This document shows, in pieces, positions 57,312 to 64,000 of a stretch of DNA of 64,000 bases. How positions within the stretch are numbered: the stretch's first letter is position 1; the number at the start of each line of letters is the position of its first letter. The stretch is from Candidatus Geothrix odensensis. Lineage in GTDB: Bacteria; Acidobacteriota; Holophagae; Holophagales; Holophagaceae. The notes beneath the pieces were generated by a model. The model did not search any database. It saw only the letters and a program-made list of their open reading frames with translations, and was not told where the DNA came from. Location: contig JADKCH010000002.1 in assembly GCA_016714685.1 (NCBI GenBank), forward strand, positions 124,001 through 188,000. The letters run 5' to 3'. The position numbers and the translations under genes are program-made.

Positions 57312-58099
57312 TTAGGGATTCTCAAGGGACTGAAAGCCCGCGATGGCACCATCGCGGTGGAGGTCCCGGGCAGGGCCAGGACCGGTTCGAGTTCGGGAAT
57401 ACCCAGGGCGGCGGCGGCCTCGGCCAGGGAGCGGGTCCGCGCCTGCACCAGCAGGGCGGCGGTGGCGGAGGTAAGCTCCATGAGCCGGGCCTCGCCCTCA
57501 GCATCCCGGAAGGCGATAAGGTGCGTCGGGGTCGCCTCGGGTATGGGCTTCGCCGCAGTGGTGCGGTGGACCGCATGGCCATAGGACACGAGCTGGGTGG
57601 CCGGATCCAGGACGATCACATCATTAGGCTTGGGCGTGGCATGGAGCCCGGTCGGCGGATCCGCATCGGGGTAGCGGGCCACCAGCACTTCAAGAAGCTC
57701 GGCGTGGGCCAGTTCCAGCAGGAAGGGCCAGCGCTCTTGGCCCCAGCCCGAGGCGGCCAGCCAGCCCAGGAAGGCCGGAGCGATGTCGCGGTAGTGGCCG
57801 CTCCGCACGGTCCGGGCATCCAGGAAGGCCTGCACGCATCCGTCCCAGAGCTCTGTCGATTCGAGCAGGGCCCTCAGCACCGGAAACATCTCCTCCAGGG
57901 GCTCCACGAGACTCATGCGAACCAGCTCGCGGTAGGTCCGCAGCGCCTCGCCCTGCTCGCGGAAGGCGCGCTGGTCGTCGCCCGATAGACCGTGGCGCCG
58001 GGCGGCGCGGCCAGGATCCTCCTCGAGGGCGGCCTCGTCGGCGTCGAGGACGAAGGAGGCCATGGCCTGCTGGAGTCGCAGGGTGCGGGACTCAGGCAT
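57312..58099 (-). CDS. hvfC: HvfC-type RiPP maturation partner (DUF2063), one-base frameshift near 57371
   Basis: Partner of the HvfB maturase. The N-terminal DUF2063 domain (RLQQAMASFVL, YRELVRMSLVEPLEEMFPVL) and a C-terminal HvfC domain are present. As sequenced, the frame passes its natural end and stops at 57200 inside yceI, 94 bases into that gene, with a nonsense tail. Inserting one C in the CCCGGGC context near 57371 restores DLHRDGAIAGFQSLENP and a TAA at 57314-57312, the family's usual C-terminus, giving 262 residues. The start overlaps hvfB by eight bases. Confidence 0.8.
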
Positions 58100-58943
58100 G
58101 GCGGGCCTCCATGGTCACCAGCGCCGCGTCGTACGCCCGCTGGAGCCGCGCGCGCTCTGCCAGCAGGACTTCGACGTCGGGGATGTGGTTGTCCCGCTCC
58201 AGCAGCACCGGCACGGGCCGCCCGAGTCGCGCCAGCGTCCACTGCATGAGCTCGATGACCGGGTCGATGACCTCCGCCCCGTGCGTATCCACCGTGAGCT
58301 CGCCGAACCTCTTGTGCCCGGCGATGTGGATCTGGGCCACGCGGTCCAGGGGCAGGCGCGCCAGCCAGTCCTTCGGATCGAAACCGAAGTTGATGGCATT
58401 GACATAGACGTTGTTGACGTCCAGAAGCCAGCCCGTGTCTGCGCCCTCAAGCACGGCGGTGATGAAGTCCGCCTCGTCCATCTCCGCGGCGCCCAGCTCG
58501 GCGTAGTACGTGATGTTCTCCAGCAGCAGGGGCACGGGCAGGCGGGCCTGCAGGTCCCGTGCCCGGGCCACCGTGTGCCGCACCGACTCCCGCGTGAATG
58601 GCAGGGGCAGCAACTCGTGGAGGCAGGTGGCATCCACCCGGGTGAAGCAGAGGTGCTCTGAGTGCCAAGGCGTGCCTGTGCGGACGAGGAAATCGCCCAG
58701 GTCGCGCAGATAGTCCTGGTCCCAGGCGTCGAAGCCGCCCACCGACATGGTGAGGCCGTGGGTGAGCACCGGATCGCGGTCGAGGATGGCGCAGGCCAGC
58801 CGGTGGTGCCGGCCCCCGTCCCCCACCACGTTCTCAGGACAGGTCTCCCAGAAGGGCACCCCATGGGCCTCCATCTGCGCCACCGCCTCGAGGTGGGGGC
58901 GACGGAGCCCGAGCCCCACGCCGGTGAACCTGTCATGAGTCAT
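58092..58943 (-). CDS. hvfB: HvfB-type MNIO RiPP maturase (DUF692, multinuclear iron oxygenase)
   Basis: Iron enzyme that modifies Cys residues of the HvfA peptide. The 283 residues form the DUF692 TIM barrel with metal-ligand motifs HSEHLCF, LLLENITYY, DVNNVYVNA, QIHIAGH, DTHG and LERDNHIP. In the HvfABC family the product is oxazolone/thioamide groups, as established for relatives; here it is inferred. ATG 58943 has GGGAGG five bases upstream, giving the preferred start. It follows hvfA by 16 bases and overlaps hvfC by eight. Confidence 0.92.
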   Translation of the reverse strand: MTHDRFTGVGLGLRRPHLEAVAQMEAHGVPFWETCPENVVGDGGRHHRLACAILDRDPVLTHGLTMSVGGFDAWDQDYLRDLGDFLVRTGTPWHSEHLCFTRVDATCLHELLPLPFTRESVRHTVARARDLQARLPVPLLLENITYYAELGAAEMDEADFITAVLEGADTGWLLDVNNVYVNAINFGFDPKDWLARLPLDRVAQIHIAGHKRFGELTVDTHGAEVIDPVIELMQWTLARLGRPVPVLLERDNHIPDVEVLLAERARLQRAYDAALVTMEARHA

Positions 58944-58959
58944 GCCGGCCTCCCGTCCG

Positions 58960-59277
58960 CTACTTCTTGTCCTTGCCGCAGGCGCCTTCCTTGTGCTCCT
59001 TCTTGTCCTTGCCGCAGGTGCCGTCCTTCTTGGCCTTCTTGTCCTTGCTGCCACAGGATCCCTTGCCGCAGGAGCCGTCCTTGGCCTTGCCGCTCTTCGC
59101 CTTGTCCGGGGCCTTGCCCGCCTCCTTGGCGTCCTTGGTGCCGCACTCACCCGCCTGGGTGAGGGCGGCCTCGGCCCCGAAGGCCTCCACGGGCGTGGCA
59201 CCCACGGTCGCGGAACCACTGGCCATGAGCGACCCGGCGGTGAAGAGGGTGGCGGCACCGATCAACTTCGTGAACAT
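58960..59277 (-). CDS. hvfA: HvfA-type RiPP metallophore precursor
   Basis: 105 residues. A signal peptide (about 1-20) and a spacer lead to a Lys/Gly-rich tail with five cysteines at 45, 70, 75, 88 and 100, each followed by Gly (ECG, SCG, SCG, TCG, ACG). This differs from the repeated EGKCG of the best-known HvfA but keeps the xCG unit. The precursor is exported, modified by HvfB/HvfC and expected to bind Cu(I) or a similar soft metal. GGAGG precedes ATG 59277 by four bases. It is the first gene of the six-gene operon. Confidence 0.88.
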   Translation of the reverse strand: MFTKLIGAATLFTAGSLMASGSATVGATPVEAFGAEAALTQAGECGTKDAKEAGKAPDKAKSGKAKDGSCGKGSCGSKDKKAKKDGTCGKDKKEHKEGACGKDKK

Positions 59278-59432
59278 GAATCCTCCGTGCGGACAGGGCC
59301 GCGGCGGGGGCCGCACGGCGGCCCCGTTGTCGAACAGGACTGGGTCATTCCGGACACACCCGATCAGGACCGCAGTGCTGTTGTTACCCATTTCGGTGCG
59401 AGCCTGCGCGTCATTGTGACATTTTTTTATTT
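59278..59432 (-). promoter_or_regulatory. Upstream region of the hvf operon with a possible ECF promoter
   Basis: 155 bases without a gene. On the minus strand GGAAT (59351-59347) and CGACA (59332-59328), 14 bases apart, resemble the GGAAC and CGTC boxes of ECF promoters, though with imperfect matches. A GC-rich hairpin (GGCCGC ... GCGGCC region about 59298-59325) lies between it and hvfA. Confidence 0.3.
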
Positions 59433-59834
59433 CTATGCCTCGAAGCGCGGGTCCGAGGCGGGCTGCCGCCAGGCGCACGCGGCGCCCCTCCGTCGCCGCC
59501 GGGCCACCCAGTCGTAGGCCCCATCTCTCAGGCCCTCGGGAAACCAGGCCAGCACCCTCCCCGCCAGGCGCCAGCCCGGACTCATCCGGCCCAGGAGGTG
59601 GATCAGCGCTCCTGACCGGGCCAGGAGCGTCCCATCCGACCTGCGGACCAGGAGGCTGTCCGGAAGGGCATTGCGCGTCGCTTCGGGGATCAGGCGCTGG
59701 AAGGCCTCTCCGCCCAGAGGCGCGAAGTGGACCTGCCCGGACCGCTCCCGCCCCGCCACGAAGCGCACCGACCGCTGGCAGAGGCCGCAGCCGCCGTCGT
59801 AGAAGAGGTGCGTCAGCCCTTGATCAGGACCCAC
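59433..59834 (-). CDS. DCC family (DUF393) thiol-disulfide oxidoreductase-like protein
   Basis: About 133 residues starting GTG 59834 (overlapping the GDT1 gene by 22 bases); a CTG at 59816 just before THLFYDGGCGLCQRS is an alternative. The N-terminal FYDGGCGLCQ carries the DxxCxxC signature of the family, proposed to act in disulfide exchange. The C-terminus is basic (RRRRRG). It precedes the hvf operon by 155 bases. Confidence 0.78.
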   Translation of the reverse strand: MGPDQGLTHLFYDGGCGLCQRSVRFVAGRERSGQVHFAPLGGEAFQRLIPEATRNALPDSLLVRRSDGTLLARSGALIHLLGRMSPGWRLAGRVLAWFPEGLRDGAYDWVARRRRRGAACAWRQPASDPRFEA

Positions 59835-60082
59835 AGGCCCACCGCGATGAAGGCAGTACCCGCCGCCCACTTGATGGCCTCTTCGGGAATGTACTTGAAC
59901 AGGACGCCGCCCAGGGCCACGCCGATGGCCGTGGCGCACACCAGGGCCGCGCTGGCGGCCAGGAACACGGTCCAGATCTGGCCGCTGCGGACGGTGGCCG
60001 TCATCGCGGCGAGCTGGGTCTTGTCCCCCACTTCGGCGAGGAAGACGGTGGCGAAGGTGGTCCAGAAGAGCGATCGGTTCAT
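59813..60082 (-). CDS. GDT1/TMEM165 (UPF0016) half-size membrane protein
   Basis: 89 residues with three predicted helices and one EVGDKTQLA motif, the cation-binding E-x-G-D-(K/R)-(T/S) of the UPF0016/GDT1 family of Mn/Ca transporters. Full members have two such repeats in ~200 residues; with one repeat it would work as a dimer or with a partner. ATG 60082 is preferred over ATG 60097 by position of AAGGGAA. It overlaps the DCC gene. Confidence 0.82.
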   Translation of the reverse strand: MNRSLFWTTFATVFLAEVGDKTQLAAMTATVRSGQIWTVFLAASAALVCATAIGVALGGVLFKYIPEEAIKWAAGTAFIAVGLWVLIKG

Positions 60083-60148
60083 CACATTCCCTTGCATCGA
60101 CAGAGACTCTCAAGGGTACCGGAGGAACTTCTGCGGCACACTGATTGA

Positions 60149-61096
60149 ATGGCGCTGGATCACTTCGACCTCCCCACGACCTACGTGGACACACCGGAAA
60201 AGCTGCAGGCGGCCCTGCCCCTCTGGCACGCGGCCGGTGTGTTGTCCGTGGACATCGAGTGCAGCCTCACGGGCATGCACCACTGCGTGCTGGCCCTCCT
60301 GCAGGTGGCCACCCACGACCAGGCCTGGCTGGTGGATCCGATCCCTCTGGAGGGCCTCATGCGGCCGGCCCTGCAGGCCATGGCCCAGGTGCCCTGGATC
60401 GTCCACGACTTCTCCGGCGACGGCATCGTCTTCAAGCGGCTCTATGACGTGGTGCCCGAAAGCATCTTCGACACCATGCTGCTCTCCCGCGCCCTGGGCT
60501 ACCCCCAGCCCGGCCTCAAGACCATGGCCAAGCTGAAGCTGGGCCTCGACATCCCCAAGGAGGAGCAGGACTCCAACTGGATGCTCCGCCCCCTGCGCGA
60601 ATCACAGATCAGCTACGCCAGCCGCGACGCGGCGCTGCTGCTGCCCCTGCTCCGCATCCTGGCCGACGAGTGCGATGCCCACCGGGACCACCCGGAGATC
60701 GGCCCCCGCCTGGCCAGCCTGCCCAAGGAGATGCGCCACCTCCTCAAGCGCATCCGCGCCTACACGCCCCCCAAGCACGATCCCGTCGTCGAGAAGGTGA
60801 AGCACCTGGGCGAGCTCGCCGTGGACCGGGCGAAGAAGCTCACGGCCCTGCGCTGGGCCTGGGGCAACGAGGGCGACGTGGGGGCCGTCATGGAACTGGG
60901 CAACCGCTGGCTCATGGCCCGCCTGGCCCACCCGCCCGCCACCAAGGAGGCCCTGGAGCGCACCATCCCGAATCCTCGCTTCCGGCGCAAGCGGCTGGAG
61001 GCCCTCTGGGAGGTCTTCGCCGAAGGCGCCCATGAAACTCAGGAAGAGGCAGATTCCGCCGATGGACTGATCTGGACCACCCCTGGACAACCATGA
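60149..61096 (+). CDS. rnd: Ribonuclease D
   Basis: 3'-to-5' exoribonuclease that trims tRNA and stable RNA ends. The 315 residues show the DEDDy exonuclease: SVDIECS (D-x-E), the second Asp in HDFSGD, and YASRDAALLLP with the catalytic Tyr and Asp. An HRDC domain follows at about 195-285 in the helical C-terminus. Four-base overlap with fliW (ATGA). Confidence 0.88.
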   Translation: MALDHFDLPTTYVDTPEKLQAALPLWHAAGVLSVDIECSLTGMHHCVLALLQVATHDQAWLVDPIPLEGLMRPALQAMAQVPWIVHDFSGDGIVFKRLYDVVPESIFDTMLLSRALGYPQPGLKTMAKLKLGLDIPKEEQDSNWMLRPLRESQISYASRDAALLLPLLRILADECDAHRDHPEIGPRLASLPKEMRHLLKRIRAYTPPKHDPVVEKVKHLGELAVDRAKKLTALRWAWGNEGDVGAVMELGNRWLMARLAHPPATKEALERTIPNPRFRRKRLEALWEVFAEGAHETQEEADSADGLIWTTPGQP

Positions 61097-61527
61097 CCCC
61101 CGAACCTGCCAACACTCCCCATGTGACGCCCGAGAATGCCGATGGCATCCCGGTGACCTTCCCGAAGGGGCTGCTGGGCTTCGAGCGGCTTACGGCCTTC
61201 ACGCTCTTCGAACCCAAGGACGGCTACCCCCTGAAGTTCCTCCAGTCCAACGAGAACGCGGAGGTCTCCTTCATCTGCATCGACCCGGTCACCGTCAAGC
61301 GGGACTACCAGGTCCCCCTGACCCCGGAGGAGGCCGAGGCCCTCGCCCTTGAGGCGCCCGAGGATGCCCTGATCCTCACCCTGGTGGTGGTCCCGGAGGA
61401 TCCGCGGCACATGACCACGAACCTCGCGGGCCCCCTCATCATCAACATCCGCACCCGGGTGGGCCGCCAGATCATCCTCAGCTCGGAGACCTATCCCCTG
61501 CGCTGCCCCATCCTCCTCCAAGACTGA
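61093..61527 (+). CDS. fliW: Flagellar assembly factor FliW
   Basis: 144 residues. FliW binds CsrA and flagellin, releasing flagellin mRNA from CsrA repression when flagellin is scarce. The family pattern VTFPKGLLGFERL, FLQSNENAEVSFICIDP, APEDALILTLVVVP, NLAGPLIIN and VLS/ILSSETYPLR is complete (in part). It is followed by csrA, the known partner, after 22 bases. Confidence 0.95.
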   Translation: MTPEPANTPHVTPENADGIPVTFPKGLLGFERLTAFTLFEPKDGYPLKFLQSNENAEVSFICIDPVTVKRDYQVPLTPEEAEALALEAPEDALILTLVVVPEDPRHMTTNLAGPLIINIRTRVGRQIILSSETYPLRCPILLQD

Positions 61528-61549
61528 CCAGGTCCCATAGGCTCCGCAC

Positions 61550-61801
61550 ATGCTCGTCATCACGAGAAAGCCTGACCAGTCCATCGTCATCGGCGGCGAG
61601 GTCGAGGTCATCGTCCTCGGCATCACCAAGGATGGCGTGCGCCTGGGCATCAAGGCGCCGCGCACCGTCCAGGTCCACCGGCGCGAGGTCTTCGAGGCCA
61701 TCGCCGCCGAGAACCGCGCCGCCACGGCCTCCAAGGTCCCCGTCCAGGATGTGGCCGCCCTCCTCCGGGCCGCTCAAGTCCGCAAGCCCCACATCCGATA
61801 A
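61550..61801 (+). CDS. csrA: Carbon storage regulator CsrA
   Basis: 83-residue RNA-binding post-transcriptional regulator. The start MLVITRKPDQSIVIGGEVEV and the GIKAPRTVQVHRREVF segment are canonical (in part). The C-terminal extension of about 20 residues is longer than E. coli CsrA (61). Its regulator FliW is encoded immediately upstream. Confidence 0.97.
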   Translation: MLVITRKPDQSIVIGGEVEVIVLGITKDGVRLGIKAPRTVQVHRREVFEAIAAENRAATASKVPVQDVAALLRAAQVRKPHIR

Positions 61802-61819
61802 GATCTTTTCGAGGTCCTC

Positions 61820-61993
61820 GTGGAGATCAGCCCAGCCGGTGCAGCCGCCCAGGCGCAGCAATTGCTGCAGCAGCAGGTCGCGGTGGGCGTCCTGAGGAAG
61901 AGCCTGGACATTGAGGCCCAGCAGGGCGCCGCCCTGGTAAAGATGCTGAACCAGTCCACGGGCCTGGGGCAGGGCATCGACCAGTACGCCTGA
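61820..61993 (+). CDS. YjfB-type small motility-associated protein
   Basis: 57 residues starting at GTG 61820 (GAGG five bases upstream). It reads VEISPAGAAAQAQQ, then VAVGVLRKSLDIEAQQGAAL and KMLNQS, which matches the YjfB/putative motility family (PF14070). It follows csrA by 18 bases and continues the fliW-csrA motility block. It is easily missed because of its length. Confidence 0.7.
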   Translation: MEISPAGAAAQAQQLLQQQVAVGVLRKSLDIEAQQGAALVKMLNQSTGLGQGIDQYA

Positions 61994-62111
61994 GCCGCAG
62001 CAGGAGCGGAGGCCCAGCGCCGCGCGAAGCGCGAGGGCCCGCAGGTCTTGCGCTGAGGGCAAGCGTTTGCCTCATGATTTGAGGTAAGCTGGGCTCGTTC
62101 CCTGGATTGCC

Positions 62112-64000
62112 ATGCGACCCCGTCTCCTGCTCGCCCTGCTCCTGGCCCTGCCCCTCCTCGGGGTGGGTGCCCCGGCCAGACCCCGGCTGAAGCCCCTCAA
62201 GACCAGCACCCCGCCGGTCCTGGACGGCCGCCTGGACGATGCCGTCTGGGCCCAGGGCGCCTCCGTCACGGACTTCGAGACCTTCATCCCGGAGTTCGGC
62301 AAGAAGCAGGCGGAAAAAACCACGGCCCACATGGCCTACGACGAGCAGAACCTCTACTTCGCCTTTCGCTGCCTCGACCGCCCGGACCAGATCAAGGCCG
62401 CCCTGTCGCGCCGCGACGACATCGGCTCCAGCGACTTCGTCTGCATCAACCTCGACACCTTCAACGACCAGCAGTCCCTCTACGCTTTCTATGTCACGCC
62501 GCTGGGCGTCCAGGGCGACAGCCGCTTCGCCAGCAACAAGGAGGACTTCAGCGTCGACATGGTCTGGGACAGCGCGGCGCGGATCGATGCCGAAGGCTGG
62601 TCCGTGGAGCTCCGCATCCCCCTCAAGAGCATCCGCTACCTGCACCGGCCCCGGGTGGAGATGGCGGTGTTCTTCGAGCGCACCATCCACCGGCGCCAGG
62701 AGCACGGCTCCTTCCCGGCCCTGGATCCCGGGCGCGGCTACGCCTTCCTGCCCCAGATGGCGGTCCTCGAGTACGAGGGCCTGGCCCGGCCCGGGATCCT
62801 GGAGCTGCTCCCAGCCTTCACCCTCTCCCGGCAGGCCACGCGGGAGGAGGGTGTCATGGTCCGCCACCCCGATGACCGCCAGTGGAGTCTCACGGGGAAG
62901 TACGGCCTGACCCCCAGCCTTATCCTCGATGCCACCGTGAACCCCGACTTCTCCCAGGTGGAGGCCGATGCCGGGCAGGTGGATGCCAACCTCCGCTCGA
63001 ACCTCTTCTTCGCCGAGAAGCGCCCCTTCTTCCTAGAGGGCAGCGAGGCCTTCAACATCGCCGCCTCCCAGACCGGCTCCATGCTGGCCGTCTTCCACTC
63101 GCGCACCATCGTGGACCCCCAGTGGGGCGCCAAGCTCTCGGGCAAGCTGGGTCGGGACGACACCATCGCCGCCCTGGCCGCCACGGACACCGCCGATCCC
63201 CGGTCCCCCGATCCAGCGAATCCGCGCTTCGGCGTGCTGCGCTACCGCCGCACCACCCAGGAGGACGGCTACCTCGGCGCCTTCTACGCGGATCGCGGGG
63301 CCGGCCCCCGCACCAACCGCGTCCTCGGCCCCGACGGCCAAGTTCGCCTCACGCCCGGCTCCCTCCTGGGCTTCCACGCCTTCGGTTCCACCACCGGGGA
63401 CGCGAGCACCGCCGGAACCCGGCGGGGTCGGGCCCTGGGCCTGGAGTATCTCTACGACACCAGCCGCCTGGGGGTGACTGCCGCCGTCCATGATGTCACC
63501 AGCGGCTTCATCGCCGATGCCGGTTTCCTCACCCGCACGGGCCTCACGTCCACGAGCCTGAAGGTGACGCCCAAGATCTACCCCGCCTCCAGCTGGGTGC
63601 GACGCCTCGACCCCTTCGCCGGCTACGCCACCCTCCGCGACCACCCCAGCAACCTCCACGAGGCGGACGCGACCCTGGGCCTCACCGCCATCTTCCAGGG
63701 CAACAGCGCCGCCACGCTCCAGTGGGACGACGCCACCGAGGTGTTCCTGGGCCAGCGCTTCCAGGCCGACGGCCTGCGCCTCTCGGGCCGTAGCCAGGTC
63801 CATCGGGTCCTCGCCCTCTCGGGCAGCTACTGGCGGGGCAAGGGCATCCGCTACACCGCCGAGCCCTTCCAGGGCCAAGGCTCCCAGACCTCGCTCTCCG
63901 CCGTGTACCAGCCCGGCGAATCCCTCAACCTGACGATCAACTGGACCCACGCGGACTTCTACCGGGACACCGCGGAGGAGAAGATCTACTCGTACCCCAT
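62112..64000 (+). CDS. CarbB9/DUF5916 outer-membrane-type protein, 5' part
   Basis: 629 residues are seen; the gene runs past the window end with no stop. A signal peptide (about 1-20) leads to a family-9 carbohydrate-binding-like domain (PVLDGRLDDAVWAQG, about 30-215) and then the DUF5916 region: LIPDFSQVEAD-type sequence seen as NPDFSQVEADAG, then FFLEGSEAF and a long series of barrel-like strands. Such proteins are usually predicted outer-membrane barrels of unknown cargo. GGAGG-like site is weak; ATG 62112 directly precedes the signal peptide. Confidence 0.85.
   Translation, partial: MRPRLLLALLLALPLLGVGAPARPRLKPLKTSTPPVLDGRLDDAVWAQGASVTDFETFIPEFGKKQAEKTTAHMAYDEQNLYFAFRCLDRPDQIKAALSRRDDIGSSDFVCINLDTFNDQQSLYAFYVTPLGVQGDSRFASNKEDFSVDMVWDSAARIDAEGWSVELRIPLKSIRYLHRPRVEMAVFFERTIHRRQEHGSFPALDPGRGYAFLPQMAVLEYEGLARPGILELLPAFTLSRQATREEGVMVRHPDDRQWSLTGKYGLTPSLILDATVNPDFSQVEADAGQVDANLRSNLFFAEKRPFFLEGSEAFNIAASQTGSMLAVFHSRTIVDPQWGAKLSGKLGRDDTIAALAATDTADPRSPDPANPRFGVLRYRRTTQEDGYLGAFYADRGAGPRTNRVLGPDGQVRLTPGSLLGFHAFGSTTGDASTAGTRRGRALGLEYLYDTSRLGVTAAVHDVTSGFIADAGFLTRTGLTSTSLKVTPKIYPASSWVRRLDPFAGYATLRDHPSNLHEADATLGLTAIFQGNSAATLQWDDATEVFLGQRFQADGLRLSGRSQVHRVLALSGSYWRGKGIRYTAEPFQGQGSQTSLSAVYQPGESLNLTINWTHADFYRDTAEEKIYSYP

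Noticed and set aside
62059..62070. LacI-type operator-like GCAAGCGTTTGC upstream of the DUF5916 gene
   Set aside because: A single 10-12 base match to a loose consensus is expected by chance and no LacI-family regulator is in the window.

Overview
The window is a GC-rich bacterial chromosome segment that looks like Acidobacteriota, class Holophagae (a Geothrix, Holophaga or Mesoterricola type genome). That placement is inference from content: a 22-motif c-type cytochrome lipoprotein of the metal-reducer kind, propeller-type sensor kinases, a CarbB9/DUF5916 protein and strong GC bias. The 16S gene is present and would settle it. No CRISPR array, prophage or complete insertion sequence was seen.

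Layout. 1-4167 (+): the 3' part of alaS, then a hybrid histidine kinase. 4176-8802 (-): a four-gene electron-transfer operon (multiheme lipoprotein cytochrome, small cytochrome c, DUF5777 beta-barrel, DUF2231/P460/heme fusion). Divergent from it, 9156-12808 (+) is a propeller histidine kinase/NarL-type regulator pair. 12798-22018 (-) is a translation block: thrS, infC (AUU start), rpmI, rplT, pheS, a short pheT, a ZapB-like gene, zapA, a probable 6S RNA, rny and a DUF486 gene. 22097-27307 (-) is a complete rRNA operon, 16S-tRNA-Ala-tRNA-Ile-23S-5S. 27632-33316 holds galU (+), then a copper operon merR-copZ-copA (-) with a 19-bp-spacer promoter, and mnmG (-). 33630-38606 holds pssA, a secreted half binding protein, nupC, a roadblock protein and three membrane or secreted proteins. 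38680-49635 (+) holds HEAT/pseudo-receiver, TPR/propeller and PEGA/PDZ (frameshifted) proteins, aroA and a large sigma-54 activator. 49643-51439 (-) is mutL. 51817-55772 (+) holds a metalloprotease/beta-barrel protein and a metallophosphoesterase separated by a MITE-like element. 55769-59277 (-) is the most notable locus, an hvfABC metallophore RiPP operon with yceI and its own ECF sigma/anti-sigma pair. 59433-60082 (-) holds DCC and GDT1 proteins. 60149-64000 (+) holds rnd, fliW, csrA, a short yjfB-type gene and the 5' part of a DUF5916 protein.

How parts may work together. Two independent copper-type systems are present: efflux (MerR/CopZ/CopA) and a peptide chelator (HvfABC with sigma factor). 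The cytochrome operon and the adjacent kinase/regulator pair share a 350-bp intergenic region containing a perfect 12-bp inverted repeat. Two housekeeping genes, mnmG and mutL, both carry displaced copies of their own 5' ends just upstream, suggesting past allele replacement or integration at gene starts. Two genes (the PEGA/PDZ gene and hvfC) each need a one-base correction to read through, which could be real mutation or assembly error.
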